This document shows, in pieces, positions 12,128 through 25,996 of a DNA stretch of 64,000 nucleotides. The position numbers were made by a program, and so were the translations under genes. The notes below the pieces were generated by a model. That model had not been told where the DNA came from. It did not search any database and saw nothing but the letters and a program-made list of their open reading frames with translations. Numbering within the stretch: position 1 is the first letter of the stretch; each line of letters begins with the position of its first letter. This DNA is from Neurospora tetrasperma FGSC 2508 (Eukaryota > Ascomycota > Sordariomycetes > Sordariales > Sordariaceae), in assembly GCF_000213175.1 (NCBI RefSeq), contig NW_009799102.1, forward strand, positions 3,628,095 through 3,692,094, given 5' to 3'.

Positions 12128-13864
12128 AGAGCCTCGCGGGCACAGCGACCTTGTTCTAGTTGGCGGCGAGCGGTGTCCATCCAGGGGCATATTTCTTGCG
12201 AAAGTACGAAGGAGAAAACTCAGAAATGATTACAGTACATGACTTAATCGGGCGAGATCCCGCACGAACAGGGATGGCGAATAAAATGGCGTCGATGGAT
12301 ATCATGAGCGAACGGACGGACGAACGAAAGGCATATTTGGATCGTAGCTTTTGTTAGCTGACGACGATCGAGCGATCGATCTGTTTCGTCCGTCCCCAAT
12401 GTATAGATGGTGTATGCGATGCTAGAAGAATGGCCCGGGACACTTTTAGGGTATAGTCTCTTTCTTTGCACACACTATTCAGTCTTTTCAACCTGACTAT
12501 TGTCCTTTGATTTTACTAACCTGCAGTAATTGAGAAGGTAGTGTACTAAACCTGAAGTGGATTCACGGCGTCGAAAACCTCTTTCAACATCTTACATCTT
12601 TCCCTCTTCTTCTGTATCTTGATTTGGCCATCAACGTCCATGTCCCTTCTTCCGTTTCCATGAAATTCATCCCAAGACGTTCATACTACCACCATGATTA
12701 CCAGTTAGTTCTTGATCACTTTCCTTTTCGGCACCGATGAAACGAAAGCTTCGTCATTACGTCGGGAATAATACATAAGGGCATGCCTACGAAGCAACAG
12801 ACAGGCATCATATGTATCATGAAAGCTTGTTTGATGTTATACTACCCCAACTATGTAAGTCCATGCGTCTCTACACTACCCGCTTACACTAGAGCCCAAG
12901 ATACCCAAACGCAGTAACATGTATGTCTATACGACCTTCCCCTCACTTTTGGTTGAAAATGTTATGTAAAGAAAATCTCCGACTTGGAAGGTGCAATGGT
13001 GTCTAAGGTATTGGCGGGGTATTTAGTTGTCTTTCTGGGCCTTTTGGTCTTAGTCTTCCTCTTTCTTCTTATGAACCACCCTCTTCACTCTACCGAACCC
13101 TGGAATTAGCACCACGAGTGGCTGCAGACTCCTTCACTCCGAGCAGAACTTGAACTTTCAAGGCTTATGGAAGCCTGTACTGTAAGCTGTAATCTGCAAC
13201 CTGTGACCTGCAACCTATGATCTGTAAAGAGGATGATTTTCAAATCGCATCTGGACATCAATCATGATCTTATACTCTTGATTGCAGGTACCAACCGATG
13301 ATGTATATATATACTCAATGAATCACTAGGCAGCTACCTAGGTTAGGTTCTTTGCGAAAGTCGTACCTGCATGCATAAAGGCCATCGCTGCATCACGGAA
13401 TCTTCAATTCTTTCCGTCGTCGTCGTCGATTTCACTTGTTTCCGTCGTTTTAAGAACTGAACTCACCTTTGCCAATCCACTTCATTCCAGTTCCAGTCCA
13501 GGTATAACTTACAGTACACGTGTCCGTTCTTCATGACTCGATCGTCGTCGTCGAGGATTTGCTTTCCTTCCTTCTTTATTTCCTTCCTTATTTCCTTCCT
13601 TCCCCTCTCACATGTCACCTCACATCGCATCAGATCACATCCACTTTCCCCTCTCTCTTCCCCCTGGCAGCCAGGTTCCATCAACGGAAGGTGTTAGTTT
13701 GATCGACAAACGGCAGTGGTTCCATCGGCAGACGGACGGAATGGTACATTGCCGAGGCCGGTTGAAAGCTTGAATGAAAGCTTGAATGATCGCTTGAAAG
13801 CTTAACGGGTATGTATGTAGTGTCAATCTCAAACTAGTGTACATACGTAGTGCAGTGAACAAGT

Positions 13865-13887
13865 TGTCGTCGTCGTCGTCGTCGTCT
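13865..13887. repeat. (GTC)n microsatellite
   Basis: Seven to eight perfect tandem trinucleotides in the 12-19 kb gap. Confidence 0.9.
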
Positions 13888-14786
13888 GATCGTCAAAAGG
13901 AATGGTACGTTGGGGTTACATGGTCTGGCGGCAACTGTTTGCTTTGAGGTACATACATATACGAGTTTGTTTGGAAAATCGTGATGAGAATCTGATCTCG
14001 ATGAGGATCTGCCGCTTAGATACGGGAGACGGACGGATATCGGATCGGGACGGATGGTGAGAAGGTAGGAAGGTAGCTTAGGAAAGAAGGAAAAGAAGGA
14101 AAAGAGAAATGAATGCGCAGAGGTCAAGGCGGGAGCATTCAACCAGAGACGTTACCAACTACTACCTATACTTAGCAGGTCAAAAACATCACTAGGTAAC
14201 TAGCAGGTCATCAATCATATCACCAACAAACAGCAGGTAGGTTAGGTTGAGATCCCCTTGTTTCTCTTTTCTTGTTGCTTTCCTCCGTCTTGCCTGTCGA
14301 TTTTGATATCGTCCTTTGCATCGATTCCCTGATTAACTACCTTAAAAGTGCAGAAGTGTTCCTTGCTAGCTAAGCTACGTAGCCAAGGAGGGGAGCAAAG
14401 CAAAGGCGTACGGTCGACGGAACGGAAGGACTTCCTGGCTGTTTTCATCCTTTTTTTTTCTTTTTCTTTTTTTTCTTCCTTGGTTCTTTTGGCCCTTTTA
14501 GGTTTCATAAAAGGTGAAGCAACGAAAGGTACGGAGCCTGTTGGTCAATGGATTGTCTTTTTACTCTTTCTTTTCCTGTCTCTTTTTTTTTGGGAGAACG
14601 GTGGATAGACAAGGACCCCAGCCTGGGACTTTTGTTGGGGGGGAACTTTGTATACGCTTTTGATCAAATTTATATACACTACTGTCCGTCCCCTTTTCTT
14701 TATTGTTTCTCTCTCTTCCTTTTTACACATTTTTACACTAACTGCCCCCCTTGTCCCAAGGCGTTTTTGGCGTGCTGTCGTTGGCT

Positions 14787-14806
14787 AAAAAAAAAAAAAA
14801 AAAAAA
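14787..14806. repeat. A20 homopolymer
   Basis: Uninterrupted run of 20 A in the 12-19 kb gap. Confidence 0.9.
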
Positions 14807-17800
14807 GTTGTTCGGTTGACGCGGCGGGTGACACTGGACGGGAGGGGGAGGGATGCGACTGCGAGCGAGCGAAGGGAAGGGAAGGGTTGGGAGGAGCGAT
14901 GATCTGGCCAAGACTTTTAGGAACTGCCCGAAAACCTGGGGTAAAGTGAACTTGGGAGACGGACGCCCGGTCTGGACGTCTTGGCTTTGACTTCTCTCTT
15001 TTATTCTGTCTGCCTGTTTGTCTGCAACGTTTATATTGTATTCTGTTGACTGCACTGCCGAAAAATTCTTTTTGTTGTGGGCTTTACGTTGGCTTCCTGT
15101 CCGCAGGAAGAATTCTATTTGGACTTGGATATCCATTCGGCAAGTACTACAACTTGACACCAACTTGGTAAACCTGGCAAAGGCTGACTGGCAAAGCAGC
15201 ACTGCATAGTTATAATGACATGGTCAACGTCAACGTAACCTAGTATTACGTGCTGAATGTGCTCTTCCAGAATCCATCTACTGCGTACATATATCACCTA
15301 GCACGCAATCCCGCATTATTTCCACGTTGTCAAAGTAGTGTATGAAGAACGTTAAAGGTCAGATGTCAGCTCCGCGGAGATGGAAAAAGGGGAAAGGTCA
15401 CACGGAATATGTAAACTGCAAATGTTGTGTAATGTGTGGTGTTTGTTGGCGACTTGGATGTGTTTGTGCAATGATGACTATTACCACCTTGTTGATGTGA
15501 TGGACAGACTTGTCCCGGGCACACTTGGTACTTTCTTGTTCTTCCCACGCACATATTCTTGGTATACGTTGCTGTTTTCCCCTTTTTTTATGCAAGCTGT
15601 GTGTGGTCCCGTCGAGGTTCTCCCCCAATTGATATGCGGGGAAAGGGGAGACTGAGGCTACAGTACGACAAGCACAAGGAAAGACACGCAGCAAGTCAAG
15701 ACAGGGTTAGCTCGGGGCGGCAGGAAGCGGCTCCCCGGATTGGAGAAGACAGTGACAGGGGGGGGATTTGGGGAATCAACCAGAAGAAGAGTGGCTTGTT
15801 CTCAGCAAAACAAGCGAGAATTTGCGGTGCGAATGATCAGGTGCACGTGAACAATTCTGAGCCTCTCTGGGATTGTTGAATGCTGCAACCTCTGGACCGC
15901 ACCACTCCAATTGCTTGGCATCACCTCATCAATCCCGTCGTCTCCCAGTAGGTAGTCTGCTAGCAGGATCATTCCATTTCAACGCTTGAAGTTTTGGCAC
16001 TGCTCAAGTGTCTCTTCTTATCTTCTTGGGGTGATCATCTCTGATGGCCGGCTGGTTGAGATTGACTTTGGGCTTTTGACTCTTCTCCCCACTGTCGTTG
16101 ATCTTCTGGTCACCTTGTCTTCCGATGGAGAGTTTGATTGGTCCATCTAGAAAAGAGCTAGAGAGATCCGCCGACAACGGCGTGGAGTCGATCTCTCAAA
16201 GGGTGCAGAAAGGGGTCCAAAGCGGCGTGTGTGTAGTGTACATGTGTAGTCGCCAGGCCCCTTGTTGCTCCCCATGTCAAGTAGTGCTGATTCAATTGCT
16301 TGTCGTGTCTGGGGAATCCGTAGTGTACAAGAAATATGATATAAGGGGCTGCCCGTCGAGACGTACGTAGTTGTGAGAATGCGATTTCGACCCTTTCCAA
16401 AGAGCGACAGTTCGGAAGTTGGTCACGTCAGCCAAGGGTCGTATCAGCCGCAGATCGCCAGAGCATTGTCGGAGGTGGCCAAGACAAGATAAGAGAATGA
16501 TTCAAAAATGAATCGCGAATTCGGTGCTCTTCATCCCAGTCGATAGTATGTCGAATGGTTGAAATGTGCACGGGATCGGAATCTGGAGAAGCGTGAGGAG
16601 AAAGGCCGGCGTCCCTTCTGAGGTGTCCCTTTGATGTCGCGGCTGTCATTCCGTCGGTGGAGAAGGTCACTCTCAGTCTCGCCTCCAAACCACCCATTAC
16701 GTACGAATACGTCTCTTTCAGTTGGTATTGTACGGCATGTACTTTACCGTTGGCGAGCCTGGCCAGCCACCAACCCACCAGTCCACCAGAGAGCACCCAT
16801 TGGCAGCCATTCTTGTCAACCACTGCCACTTCACACTGGTGATACTACCAGTGACTACTTAGGTATGTCATGGAAACTTGGATATTTTGGGTTATCTGCA
16901 GTTGACCAACATTGAAGCGATCCGTCCCTGCGTATCTCTTGGTACGTCTTTTCGAAACTGGAATCAATTGAACGATCGATGGCAAAAAAAATGATCCAAG
17001 AAGCAGTTACTCGATTTGGACGTTTGGTGGGCGATATCCGGCTCTGGTTGGTCCGTTTCGCGTCTCCGGTAGGTCACTGATGCTGCAAGATCAACCAAGC
17101 CCAAGATACTACCCGATTACTCTGGAGTGACTGAACCATCTGTCAACCGAAGCTCTGATAAGTAGCAAGAAGGCGGGACAGATGAGGCAAAAATGAGAAA
17201 TTCCTACATCGCTGGCAGCCCTGCTCCCTGATGGCCATCACCAGTTCGTGTGGGAAGACGTCTTGGCTTCAGTTGTGACCCAGTTTCCACCGCGTTTCCT
17301 TCTTCCATGCGTCTGAGTGGTAGAAAAGTCCATTGGCATCATTAGAAACCTAATCCATCGACCACTTCCTTTTTTTGTAGCGGCGATGGACCCCACTGTC
17401 AATCGGTCTCCCCTTCGACATTAGCCCATTTTAACTGGGGCCTTCCAGGATGTGTCCATAACTGCCAACTGAATGAAGGGTTTCTGCGTTCTGCAGAGGC
17501 ACAGAGGGTGGACTGGACTGTAATGACTCTGTATTGACGGTCTGGCAATGGACCATACGGCTGGGTCCCGCCCACAGGCAAAGTACATTCCTGGCAGGCA
17601 GCACGTCTTTCCTGGGCAGGGCCACGCAGGCGACAAAGGACGGACATCCTTTCCCTTGAATTTGCGTTGAGTAATGAAAACGACGACTTAGCAGAGTGAC
17701 AGAAAATTCAAGCAGCCCTCCCGGCACCGCTTGCCGGTTTGCCCTAGGTACTTTTCCATTTTGCAAATCAGCTCTAGTATTTAATCAGTGTGTCCTGTTT

Positions 17801-18866
17801 TTTTCCATTCGCAACTGCCCTCGCTTCTTGTTCTGGTCGATTCTTCTGCCGTTCTTGTCAACCATAGTGTAACAACAACCAACAAGACATCATTCGCTTA
17901 TTACAGTCCTGCCAACCGCGTACGGTAACCGAACAACGAAGAAGAAACGAAGGACAGAACAGGAACAGGAACAGGACCTCATCCGACGGACCAACGCAAT
18001 CCGACCGATCGACCGCCCAAAGGAACGCAAGACCAGCGGAGGGGAACTCCAAAATTACGCATAACCCGTGCGCATTTGAGGTCATATTGCGCTTACCCCA
18101 TTACTTCCTCTTCGTCCCCATCGGTACTAAGGCGGTCGGCGCACGTTTTGTACTGCCGGTCCTAATTTCTGGTAGCGCCAGAAATCCACAAATTTCCCCA
18201 GGTTTCAGAGGTACAAAGACACGGTACCTGCGAACGAAAAGCCACACTTTAAGCGACTTCTACTATTCGTACCCTACTGTGCTCTCGGTCGCTCCCGACA
18301 GCCTCTCTCCACGCTATTCCTACCTCTACCTAGCTTGCCTTTGAGGTTGCCTCACCTGACAGCAGTTGGGCTGTTGGTCTGGGCACTTTGGCCATCTTTC
18401 TTAGGTAGGTAGCCAGCGGCAAGAAGCGGCGGCGGCGGCGACGGCTCTGGGATCTCCGACCCGAGCACCTATCGACAGGATCCTGCTGCTGCGTGAGGGG
18501 ATTGGCACCATCTGTGAGCCAGATCACGACTGCTGCGGAGCCAACTCCAACTCTTCAACTGCAGTGTCCAAGGGAACAACGAACCTGTCCCGTCCTCTGC
18601 TTGCATCCCCGCATCACTTGCATCGCCGGGACCCCCTTCAACCTCGTTCTTCTTACCTAACGGCACCATCCCTTGACTAATAGAAAAACACCAAGCGGCT
18701 AGTCAGACTAGTCCACGCCCGCCAAAGAAACAAAAAAGTCCGGTCCTTCGGCACGCCTGTCCACGCCTGTTTTTCGTGAGCTCGTGGTCCCACGCGCTTG
18801 GACACCTGTCTCACCTGTCGACTCAGGGTTACCCCAACTTGGCGAGGGGCGATCCCAGAACGGCTC

Positions 18867-18873
18867 TTTATAA
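18867..18873 (+). promoter_or_regulatory. Possible TATA box of the F-box/LRR gene
   Basis: TTTATAA lies about 410 bases before the start codon at 19284, and C/T-rich leader-like sequence follows. This is an inference from position and motif only. Confidence 0.3.
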
Positions 18874-19283
18874 CCTCGCCGGGATCCAAGAGCTTCCAGA
18901 CACCGACATCCCACCACAAGCGAAAATCCAACTGATCCACCAATAAATCGTCCTTCCCTGTTCGTGGCTCTACACTTATAGCTCCAACCTTTCTGATCTT
19001 TGTACTGTCCGACTTTTCGTCTCTTGTTGCTCGAGAGCTTCCATCCAACCCTAACGTCCTCTGCTTGTACCCCCGAACATCCATCCCGGCCCGCCAACGT
19101 CTGTGACATCGTCCCTTCTCTCCCCACGGAGCAGAAAAATCACCGAACAAAGGACGCCAAACAAGGTCACCGCTTGCTGTCAACTATCGATTGTTCCGCC
19201 GTCGCACACCTGACCTCATAGCAATTTTGCCATTGGGCTCGGCCAAGCCCCCTCCGACCTTTCGTCCTCCTTCCTCAATCAAC

Positions 19284-21356
19284 ATGGTCATTCTGCATCA
19301 CCTCAACACCTTCGCGGCCATGGAGAATATCCAAGCGCCAAGCCCTCCTATTACTCCTCCTGCCCACCAGGAGTGCCTCTCCCCAGCTCTGCCTTCTCCT
19401 AACGAGTGCGACAACAACAACAACAAGACCATGGGTGAAGCTCAAACCCGCCAGCCTTCTCCCGACAGGGCGTCGCGCTCTTCCTTCTCCTCCATCCGCG
19501 AGAACGAAAACACCCTCACCCAGACCTTCACCCACTCCAAGATCTCCCACCTCGACGTCGACGAAGAGGTTGTGGACGATCGCACCCCCGAGGTCACTCC
19601 CGGCCCCTCGACCCTAAACAAGGTCGACACCTTCAGCATGATCCAGACACAGTTCCGCCCCCCAGTGACCCAACCCAACAGCAGGCTTCGTGGCTACGTC
19701 GCCCCCGCCGACAGTTTCCAAGGCTGGAAGGGAATCCAGGTCAGAGGCAAGCTTGCTAGCAGGAGCTTTGGAGACCTGACCATTTTGAATAACGTTTGGG
19801 GTAGTCCGCCAAAGGATCCCAGAAGTGTCAAAATCAGGCCAGGTGAGGCTCCTATCGAGAGGCTTCCTGCCGAAATTTTGAGTACGTACCCTGTCCGGCT
19901 CCATAATACCCCTCCCCCGCTTCGCATCTGGGAATAACCCGTCCGCTAACCACCATGTGATGTGACAGCTGCCATCATCAGCCTCCTCTTCCTCGATGTC
20001 CCCCCGAACGGCGTAACCCGGCGCAACATTGATCTGATGTCGCTGTTGCTGACGTCCAAGACACTCCACCTTGCGACCTTGAGCACGCTGTACAGCCAGA
20101 TCACCATTCCCCACTCGAGAATCTTCCACAAGTTCCTGACCCATATCGCCGAGCACCAAACGCTGGGCACAATCGTCCGACGACTTGACTTCTGCCACTT
20201 CAACCCTTCACAGCTCTTCTCCACGGCTGCCGAACGATCCCAGGCTCGCAATTTGACTTCCGAGACCTTGCTCCGATGCCTCGAGTTGACCCCGAACCTT
20301 CAGGAGTTCTTGGTGCAGGAGCATATCGACCAGGATTTGAGCGTGGATGTGTTGAGGAAGCTGTTTTTAGGTCTTGAGCGCATGGAGGCTTTGGACTTTT
20401 GTGGATGTACTTCGACCTTTTTTAAGGATTCCTTCACGTCGATAGTGACTGCGGATTGGCCCGCGCAGCTGTCGATTCGCCGCCTTTCGCTGCACAAGTG
20501 CTTGACATTGCCTTCAACTGTCTTTGAGGCTATTCTTCCCCGACTGACCCGGTTGACGCACCTTGACGTCGCCGGCACTCGCATCACTGATGCGGCCCTC
20601 ATGTCGATCCCCTACACGGCCAGGATCACTCACCTGAACATCGCCAAGTGCAAATTGCTCTCGGCGCGCGGCGTGATTGATTTCCTCGCTAACCACCCTG
20701 CTGCCCAAGGTCTCGTATACCTGAGCTTGGCTACTGATGCCAGAAGCCACCAGCTCTTTGACGTCCAAGACATTTCCGAGCTGATCCCCATCCTTCCTGC
20801 AACCCTCAAGTCCCTCAGTTTGAAGGGAAGCAAGATGGATCCTTCGCACATTGACTTGCTTCGGCCCTTGACCAAGCATCTCGAGGAACTGGCTATTGGC
20901 CGATCCCTTCTTCTGGAGGATGTTAACCGTCTTTTTGTGCCGGACGAGACGGACGATATTGAGAAGCAGCTCGAATGGGTTCCTCACACGCTCAAGTTCC
21001 TCGATCTCTCGGATTTGTGGGGTAACGAGCTGGACCTGGTCTATCTGTTCAACAGCCGCTGTGCCATCATGAAGCCCTTCTCGGCCCCTCTCGAAGTGGT
21101 TGAGTTGGCGGAAGATGTTTTCCGTCGTGTGGTGAAGTCGTCTGCCACCTTGCAGCGCATGGGCTGGCGCACCTCGGAGGTGGGAAGCCGCGGATGGATG
21201 GTGCGACAGAAGTCTCAAGACCCCTCTGTGCGACACGACGACGGCAGCCGTGGTTGGAAGATGGGCGCCGAAGCTTGGGGAATGAGAAAGATCCCCGTCG
21301 CAAGAGCTGAGGTCGGCGGAATGTACGGGAGCTTCATGTTTGGGCGCAAGCTCTAA
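19284..21356 (+). CDS. F-box/leucine-rich-repeat protein
   Basis: Spliced model join(19284..19881, 19969..21356), 661 residues. The 87-bp intron (GTACGT...GACAG) interrupts the F-box motif, and splicing restores IERLPAEIL-TAIISLLFLDVPP at about 190-212. Residues 1-185 are Ser/Pro/Asn rich and look disordered. After the F-box come loosely repeated leucine-rich segments to about 570, for example LTRLTHLDVAGTRITDAAL, ITHLNIAKCKLLSARG and LKSLSLKGSKMD, typical of F-box LRR substrate adaptors of SCF ubiquitin ligases. The C-terminal 80 residues are basic and Gly/Arg/Trp rich. A second in-frame ATG 14 codons in is an alternative start. The substrate is unknown. The F-box and LRR calls come from motif reading. 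Confidence 0.8.
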
Positions 21357-23113
21357 GCAGCTCCTTTCGGATCCGCGATCGATCTGTTCCTCGTCACAAC
21401 TTTTTTTCGATTCTCTACTCACTTTTTTTTTTTTCATTCTTATGTATTCCCTATGTTTGCATGGCATTGCATGGTATGACCGGCTATGACAAGCGAGCGA
21501 TTTCGACGTTTATATCCTTTGGTTTTTTTTGCGTCAACGAACGGAGTTTGGAGTCCTTTTTTTTTTTTATTCTTCGTTTTATTTTAGTTTTTCGCATGTC
21601 GAGAGCGAGGTCGTTGAGAGTTCCAATATCCATTTCCCCAACAAAGGATTCATCGGTATTTGAGGGTTTCCGGCTTTTCGCGTCATTGTCATTGCATGGA
21701 GTTTTTGGGAGGCATCGGCTTTCTGTTTCCTTCATCAAAAGAACTAAGGGTTATCCAAGATTTTGCTTTGCATCGATGGACATCAATTTGCCAAAAGCAG
21801 GAGTTTCCAAGGATAAGGAATTGACTGTTTGGTCATGAAGAGATGAACAGGAGGCGAGAGACAGACAGATTTTGTGATGACTGCCTTTCGAAGTTGCATG
21901 TATGTGTATTGATGGCTTCAGGCGGGGGAACCCAGGGGATTCGAGGGGAGGAAGAAGATTTGTGCTACATCTATACACATATCTACTCGGCTACCTGAAC
22001 TAAGCAAAGTCTGTACATATTACAACCTCGCAGCATTATTTACCATGTGCCAAATGATATCCGAGAAGCAGATAAGATATCGGACTTGTTTTGAAACCGC
22101 TGTGAATAAGTGAGTGAGTAATTGATATGTGTGATGGACGGTGGTCACTGGGTGTCACCCATTCCCTTTTGGCCCGACCCCGCGTGGGGGTGTTGGTAAT
22201 CACGGTCACTCTCCTCGTTGGGCTGAGTTAAAGCAGACAGCTGAGGCACATTGAACCAGAGCATCAAATAAAGAGTTCTCTCCAATGGTCCCTTGATGCA
22301 TTGTACATATGCAAAGGCTGGAACATGGTTACTGCAAGTGATGTCACTGAAACTGTTGATGTAAGATAGGCATTATAGATGCAAAGGACGGTACCTGCGT
22401 ACTTGCCTCTGTGTTGGTAGGTGATGGGGTCAATCCGTGTTTAGGTGTTGGGGCTGCTGGCTGACATTCCACTTGCGCTGTGATGAGGGGTTGGTTCAGT
22501 TGTATTGGGGAAGTGAAAGTGAATTGAAGAGTTTGAGGAGTGAGTGATCGAGTTACCTCCGTTGTCCCATAGTAGTGTAGTTCAGGTGAATCACCTACCT
22601 GCCTGGTTGTAAAGACTTCTAGAGAGAGCAGATAGTATAAACCTCGACTATGTCTACACCTCGTGAATAATTATTATGGCATTTGTTAAAACAAAGTTTT
22701 CGTACACCGAAAGAATGAGACTTTAGACAAAGCATTGTGTTCGGACGTCACTGCGATGAGAGGAAGTGAGCAAGAGTTGCATATCCAGGGTTAGGGTATA
22801 GCCAGCGTATCGAGAGATCGCCAGCTGACACTCTCTCCTCCTGGTAGTGCCAGCTGCTGGCAATGTGCGTCAGCAAAGTGCGACCGGCTGGCGGCGGGCA
22901 GGGAAGAGGCGACATGAGTGGCCACTGCCTCTGGCGGGCGCGGCGACGCATGGTCCACCTGTGACCTTGGCGAACCACAGCAGCAACGCCTTCCATGTTG
23001 GAGACTCCGACGTCGTAGCAAGCGAACCTGGAACGGAATCCAAACCACCACCAAAACCCACGACAACGACCCGGAGTTGCACACAGCATTCCGCTTCAAT
23101 CGGGTCATCCACG
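21357..23113. other. Intergenic: 3' flank of the F-box gene and vph-1 promoter
   Basis: About 1.76 kb. T-rich tracts follow the F-box stop codon. The 21460-21980 stretch contains short ORFs on both strands without resemblance to known proteins. No RNA gene or repeat family was seen. Confidence 0.6.
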
Positions 23114-25996
23114 ATGGCGCCGAAACAGGACACGCCGTTCCGCTCGGCGGACATGAGCATGGTCCAGCTCTACATCTCCAACGAAATCGGCCGCGAAGTC
23201 TGCAATGCCCTGGGCGAGCTGGGCCTTGTCCACTTCAGAGACGTAATGCCACCCGAGTCCCTTCCCTGCCTGCTGCCCATGTACAGCATCACGAGAACCC
23301 ACCACCACCACCATCAACGTCAACAAACAATAACATCAACATCAGTCAGTCACTAACAATATGTGCCACTACAGCTCAACTCGGAACTCAGTGCTTTCCA
23401 AAGAGCATTTACCCAAGACATTAGACGCCTCGACAATGTCGAACGCCAACTGCGTATGTCCCCTCCTCTCGAAGCCACCACTTGGCATCATGGCTAACTT
23501 GCGTGCCAAGGCTACTTCCACTCCCAGATGGAAAAGGCTGGGATTCCTCTCCGCAAATTCGACCCCGACGTAGACACCCTCACCCCGCCCACCACCACCG
23601 AGATCGACGAACTCGCCGAACGTGCCCAGACCCTGGAGCAGCGCGTCTCTTCTCTTAACGAGAGCTACGAAACATTGAAGAAGCGCGAGGTCGAGCTGAC
23701 GGAATGGAGATGGGTCCTGCGCGAGGCTGGCGGCTTCTTTGACCGCGCCCACGGCAATGTCGAGGAGATTAGGGCGTCCACCGACAACGATGACGCCCCT
23801 CTGCTGCAGGATGTCGAGCAGCACAACACCGCCGCCGATGTCGAGCGTTCCTTCTCTGGCATGAACATTGGTTTCGTCGCCGGTGTCATCGGTAGAGACC
23901 GCGTCGATGCCTTTGAGCGCATCCTCTGGCGTACCCTCCGCGGTAACCTTTACATGAACCAGGCCGAGATTCCCGAGCCTTTGATCGACCCTACCATCAA
24001 CGAGCCTGTTCTCAAGAACGTCTTTGTCATTTTTGCCCACGGCAAGGAAATTCTCGCCAAAATCCGCCGCATTTCTGAATCCATGGGCGCCGAGGTGTAC
24101 AATGTCGATGAGCACAGCGATCTGCGCCGCGATCAGGTCCACGAGGTCAACGCTAGACTTGAAGATGTCCAGAACGTCCTCCGCAACACCCAGCAGACGC
24201 TCGAGGCTGAGCTTGCACAGATCTCCCAGTCACTTTCGGCTTGGATGATTACCATCAGCAAGGAGAAGGCTGTGTACAACACTCTTAACCTCTTCTCGTA
24301 CGACCGGGCTCGTCGGACTTTGATTGCCGAGGGTTGGTGTCCTACCAACGACCTGCCGCTCATCAGGTCGACTCTGCAAGATGTCAACAACAGGGCTGGT
24401 CTTTCGGTCCCGTCCATTATCAACGAGATCCGGACCAACAAGACCCCTCCTACATATCTCAAGACCAACAAGTTTACCGAGGCTTTCCAGACCATCGTCA
24501 ACGCCTACGGTACTGCTACCTACCAGGAAGTCAACCCTGCCATCCCGGTCATTGTCACTTTCCCCTTCCTCTTCGCTGTCATGTTTGGTGACTTTGGTCA
24601 CGCCCTCATCATGCTCTGCGCCGCCCTTGCCATGATCTACTGGGAGAAGCCGTTGAAGAAGGTCACGTTTGAGCTCTTCGCCATGGTTTTCTACGGTCGT
24701 TACATCGTTTTGGTCATGGCTGTCTTCTCTGTCTACACCGGTCTCATCTACAACGATGTATTCTCCAAGTCCATGACCCTTTTTGACAGTCAGTGGAAGT
24801 GGGTTGTGCCGGAAAACTTTAAGGAAGGGATGACCGTTAAGGCCGTGCTCCGCGAACCCAACGGTTACCGCTATCCCTTTGGTCTCGATTGGCGTTGGCA
24901 CGGGACCGAGAACGAGTTACTCTTCATCAACAGTTACAAGATGAAGATGGCTATCATTCTGGGTTGGGCGCACATGACGTACTCGCTGTGCTTCTCATAC
25001 ATTAACGCCCGCCACTTCAAGAGGCCGATCGATATCTGGGGTAACTTTGTCCCGGGTATGATCTTCTTCCAGTCTATCTTTGGTTATCTCGTCCTCTGCA
25101 TTATCTACAAGTGGTCCGTCGACTGGTTCGGCACCGGTAGGCAGCCGCCTGGACTCTTGAACATGTTGATCTACATGTTCTTGCAGCCTGGTACCCTTGA
25201 CGGTGGGGTCGAACTTTACCCTGGCCAGGCTACAGTTCAGGTTATTCTCCTGTTGCTGGCTGTCATCCAGGTTCCTATCCTACTCTTCCTCAAGCCGTTC
25301 TATCTTCGCTGGGAGAACAACCGGGCGCGCGCCAAGGGCTATCGCGGTATTGGCGAGCGGTCTCGTGTTAGTGCTCTGGACGAAGATGATGAGGAGGACC
25401 CTAGCAACGGTGACGACTATGAGGGTGCGGCCATGCTTACCCACGATGACCATGGTGATGGTGAACATGAGGAGTTTGAGTTTGGTGAGGTGATGATTCA
25501 CCAGGTTATTCATACTATTGGTAAGTTTTTCCGTTCGTCCGGGATCTGTCAAAGATGACGTGCTAACAACAGGACAGAGTTCTGCCTCAACTCGGTCTCG
25601 CACACGGCTTCCTACCTCCGTCTTTGGGCTCTTTCGCTGGCGCATCAGCAGCTTTCGGCTGTGCTCTGGTCCATGACCATGGCGAAGGCGCTGGAATCCA
25701 AGGGTCTTGGCGGTGCCATCTTCCTTGTGGTTGCGTTTGCCATGTTCTTTGTCCTCAGTGTCATCATTTTAATTATTATGGAGGGTGTCTCTGCTATGGT
25801 AAGTTTGCTCGTCGCTATCCTGGATGTATGGGAAGTTATTTGCTAACCAAGGTCAAAACAACAGCTTCACTCGTTGCGTCTCGCGTGGGTCGAGTCCTTC
25901 TCCAAGTTTGCCGAGTTTGGCGGATGGCCGTTTACGCCGTTCTCGTTTAAGCAACAGCTTGAAGAGTCGGAGGAGCTTAAGGAGTACATAGGTTGA
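23114..25996 (+). CDS. vph-1: V-type ATPase subunit a (98-kDa vacuolar subunit)
   Basis: Five exons, join(23114..23242, 23375..23453, 23511..25520, 25578..25798, 25865..25996), give 856 residues. Introns are 132, 57, 57 and 66 bp, with CTAAC branch sites before each acceptor. The protein is the stator and proton-channel subunit of the V0 sector, acidifying the vacuole. The N-terminal cytosolic half (about 1-400) begins with the conserved [13 protein letters not shown], then [12 protein letters not shown] and [13 protein letters not shown] formed across introns 1 and 2. The membrane half (about 400-830) has [14 protein letters not shown] and FGDFGH-adjacent helices. [16 protein letters not shown] begins exon 4; its Arg (about 754) corresponds to the proton-transport arginine known as R735 in yeast Vph1. 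An acidic loop lies near 670-715. There are no breaks or unusual residues. This is the firmest call in the window. Confidence 0.97.

Larger units (their letters stand above)
12128..19283. other. 7.2-kb interval without recognisable genes
   Basis: No reading frame here has family resemblance or a convincing spliced structure. It contains a GTC microsatellite (13865-13887), a 20-nt A run (14787-14806), T-rich tracts near 14450-14600 and several GTAGTGTA-like motifs. The last 0.4 kb is the likely leader of the F-box gene. Unannotated noncoding transcripts cannot be excluded. Confidence 0.55.
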
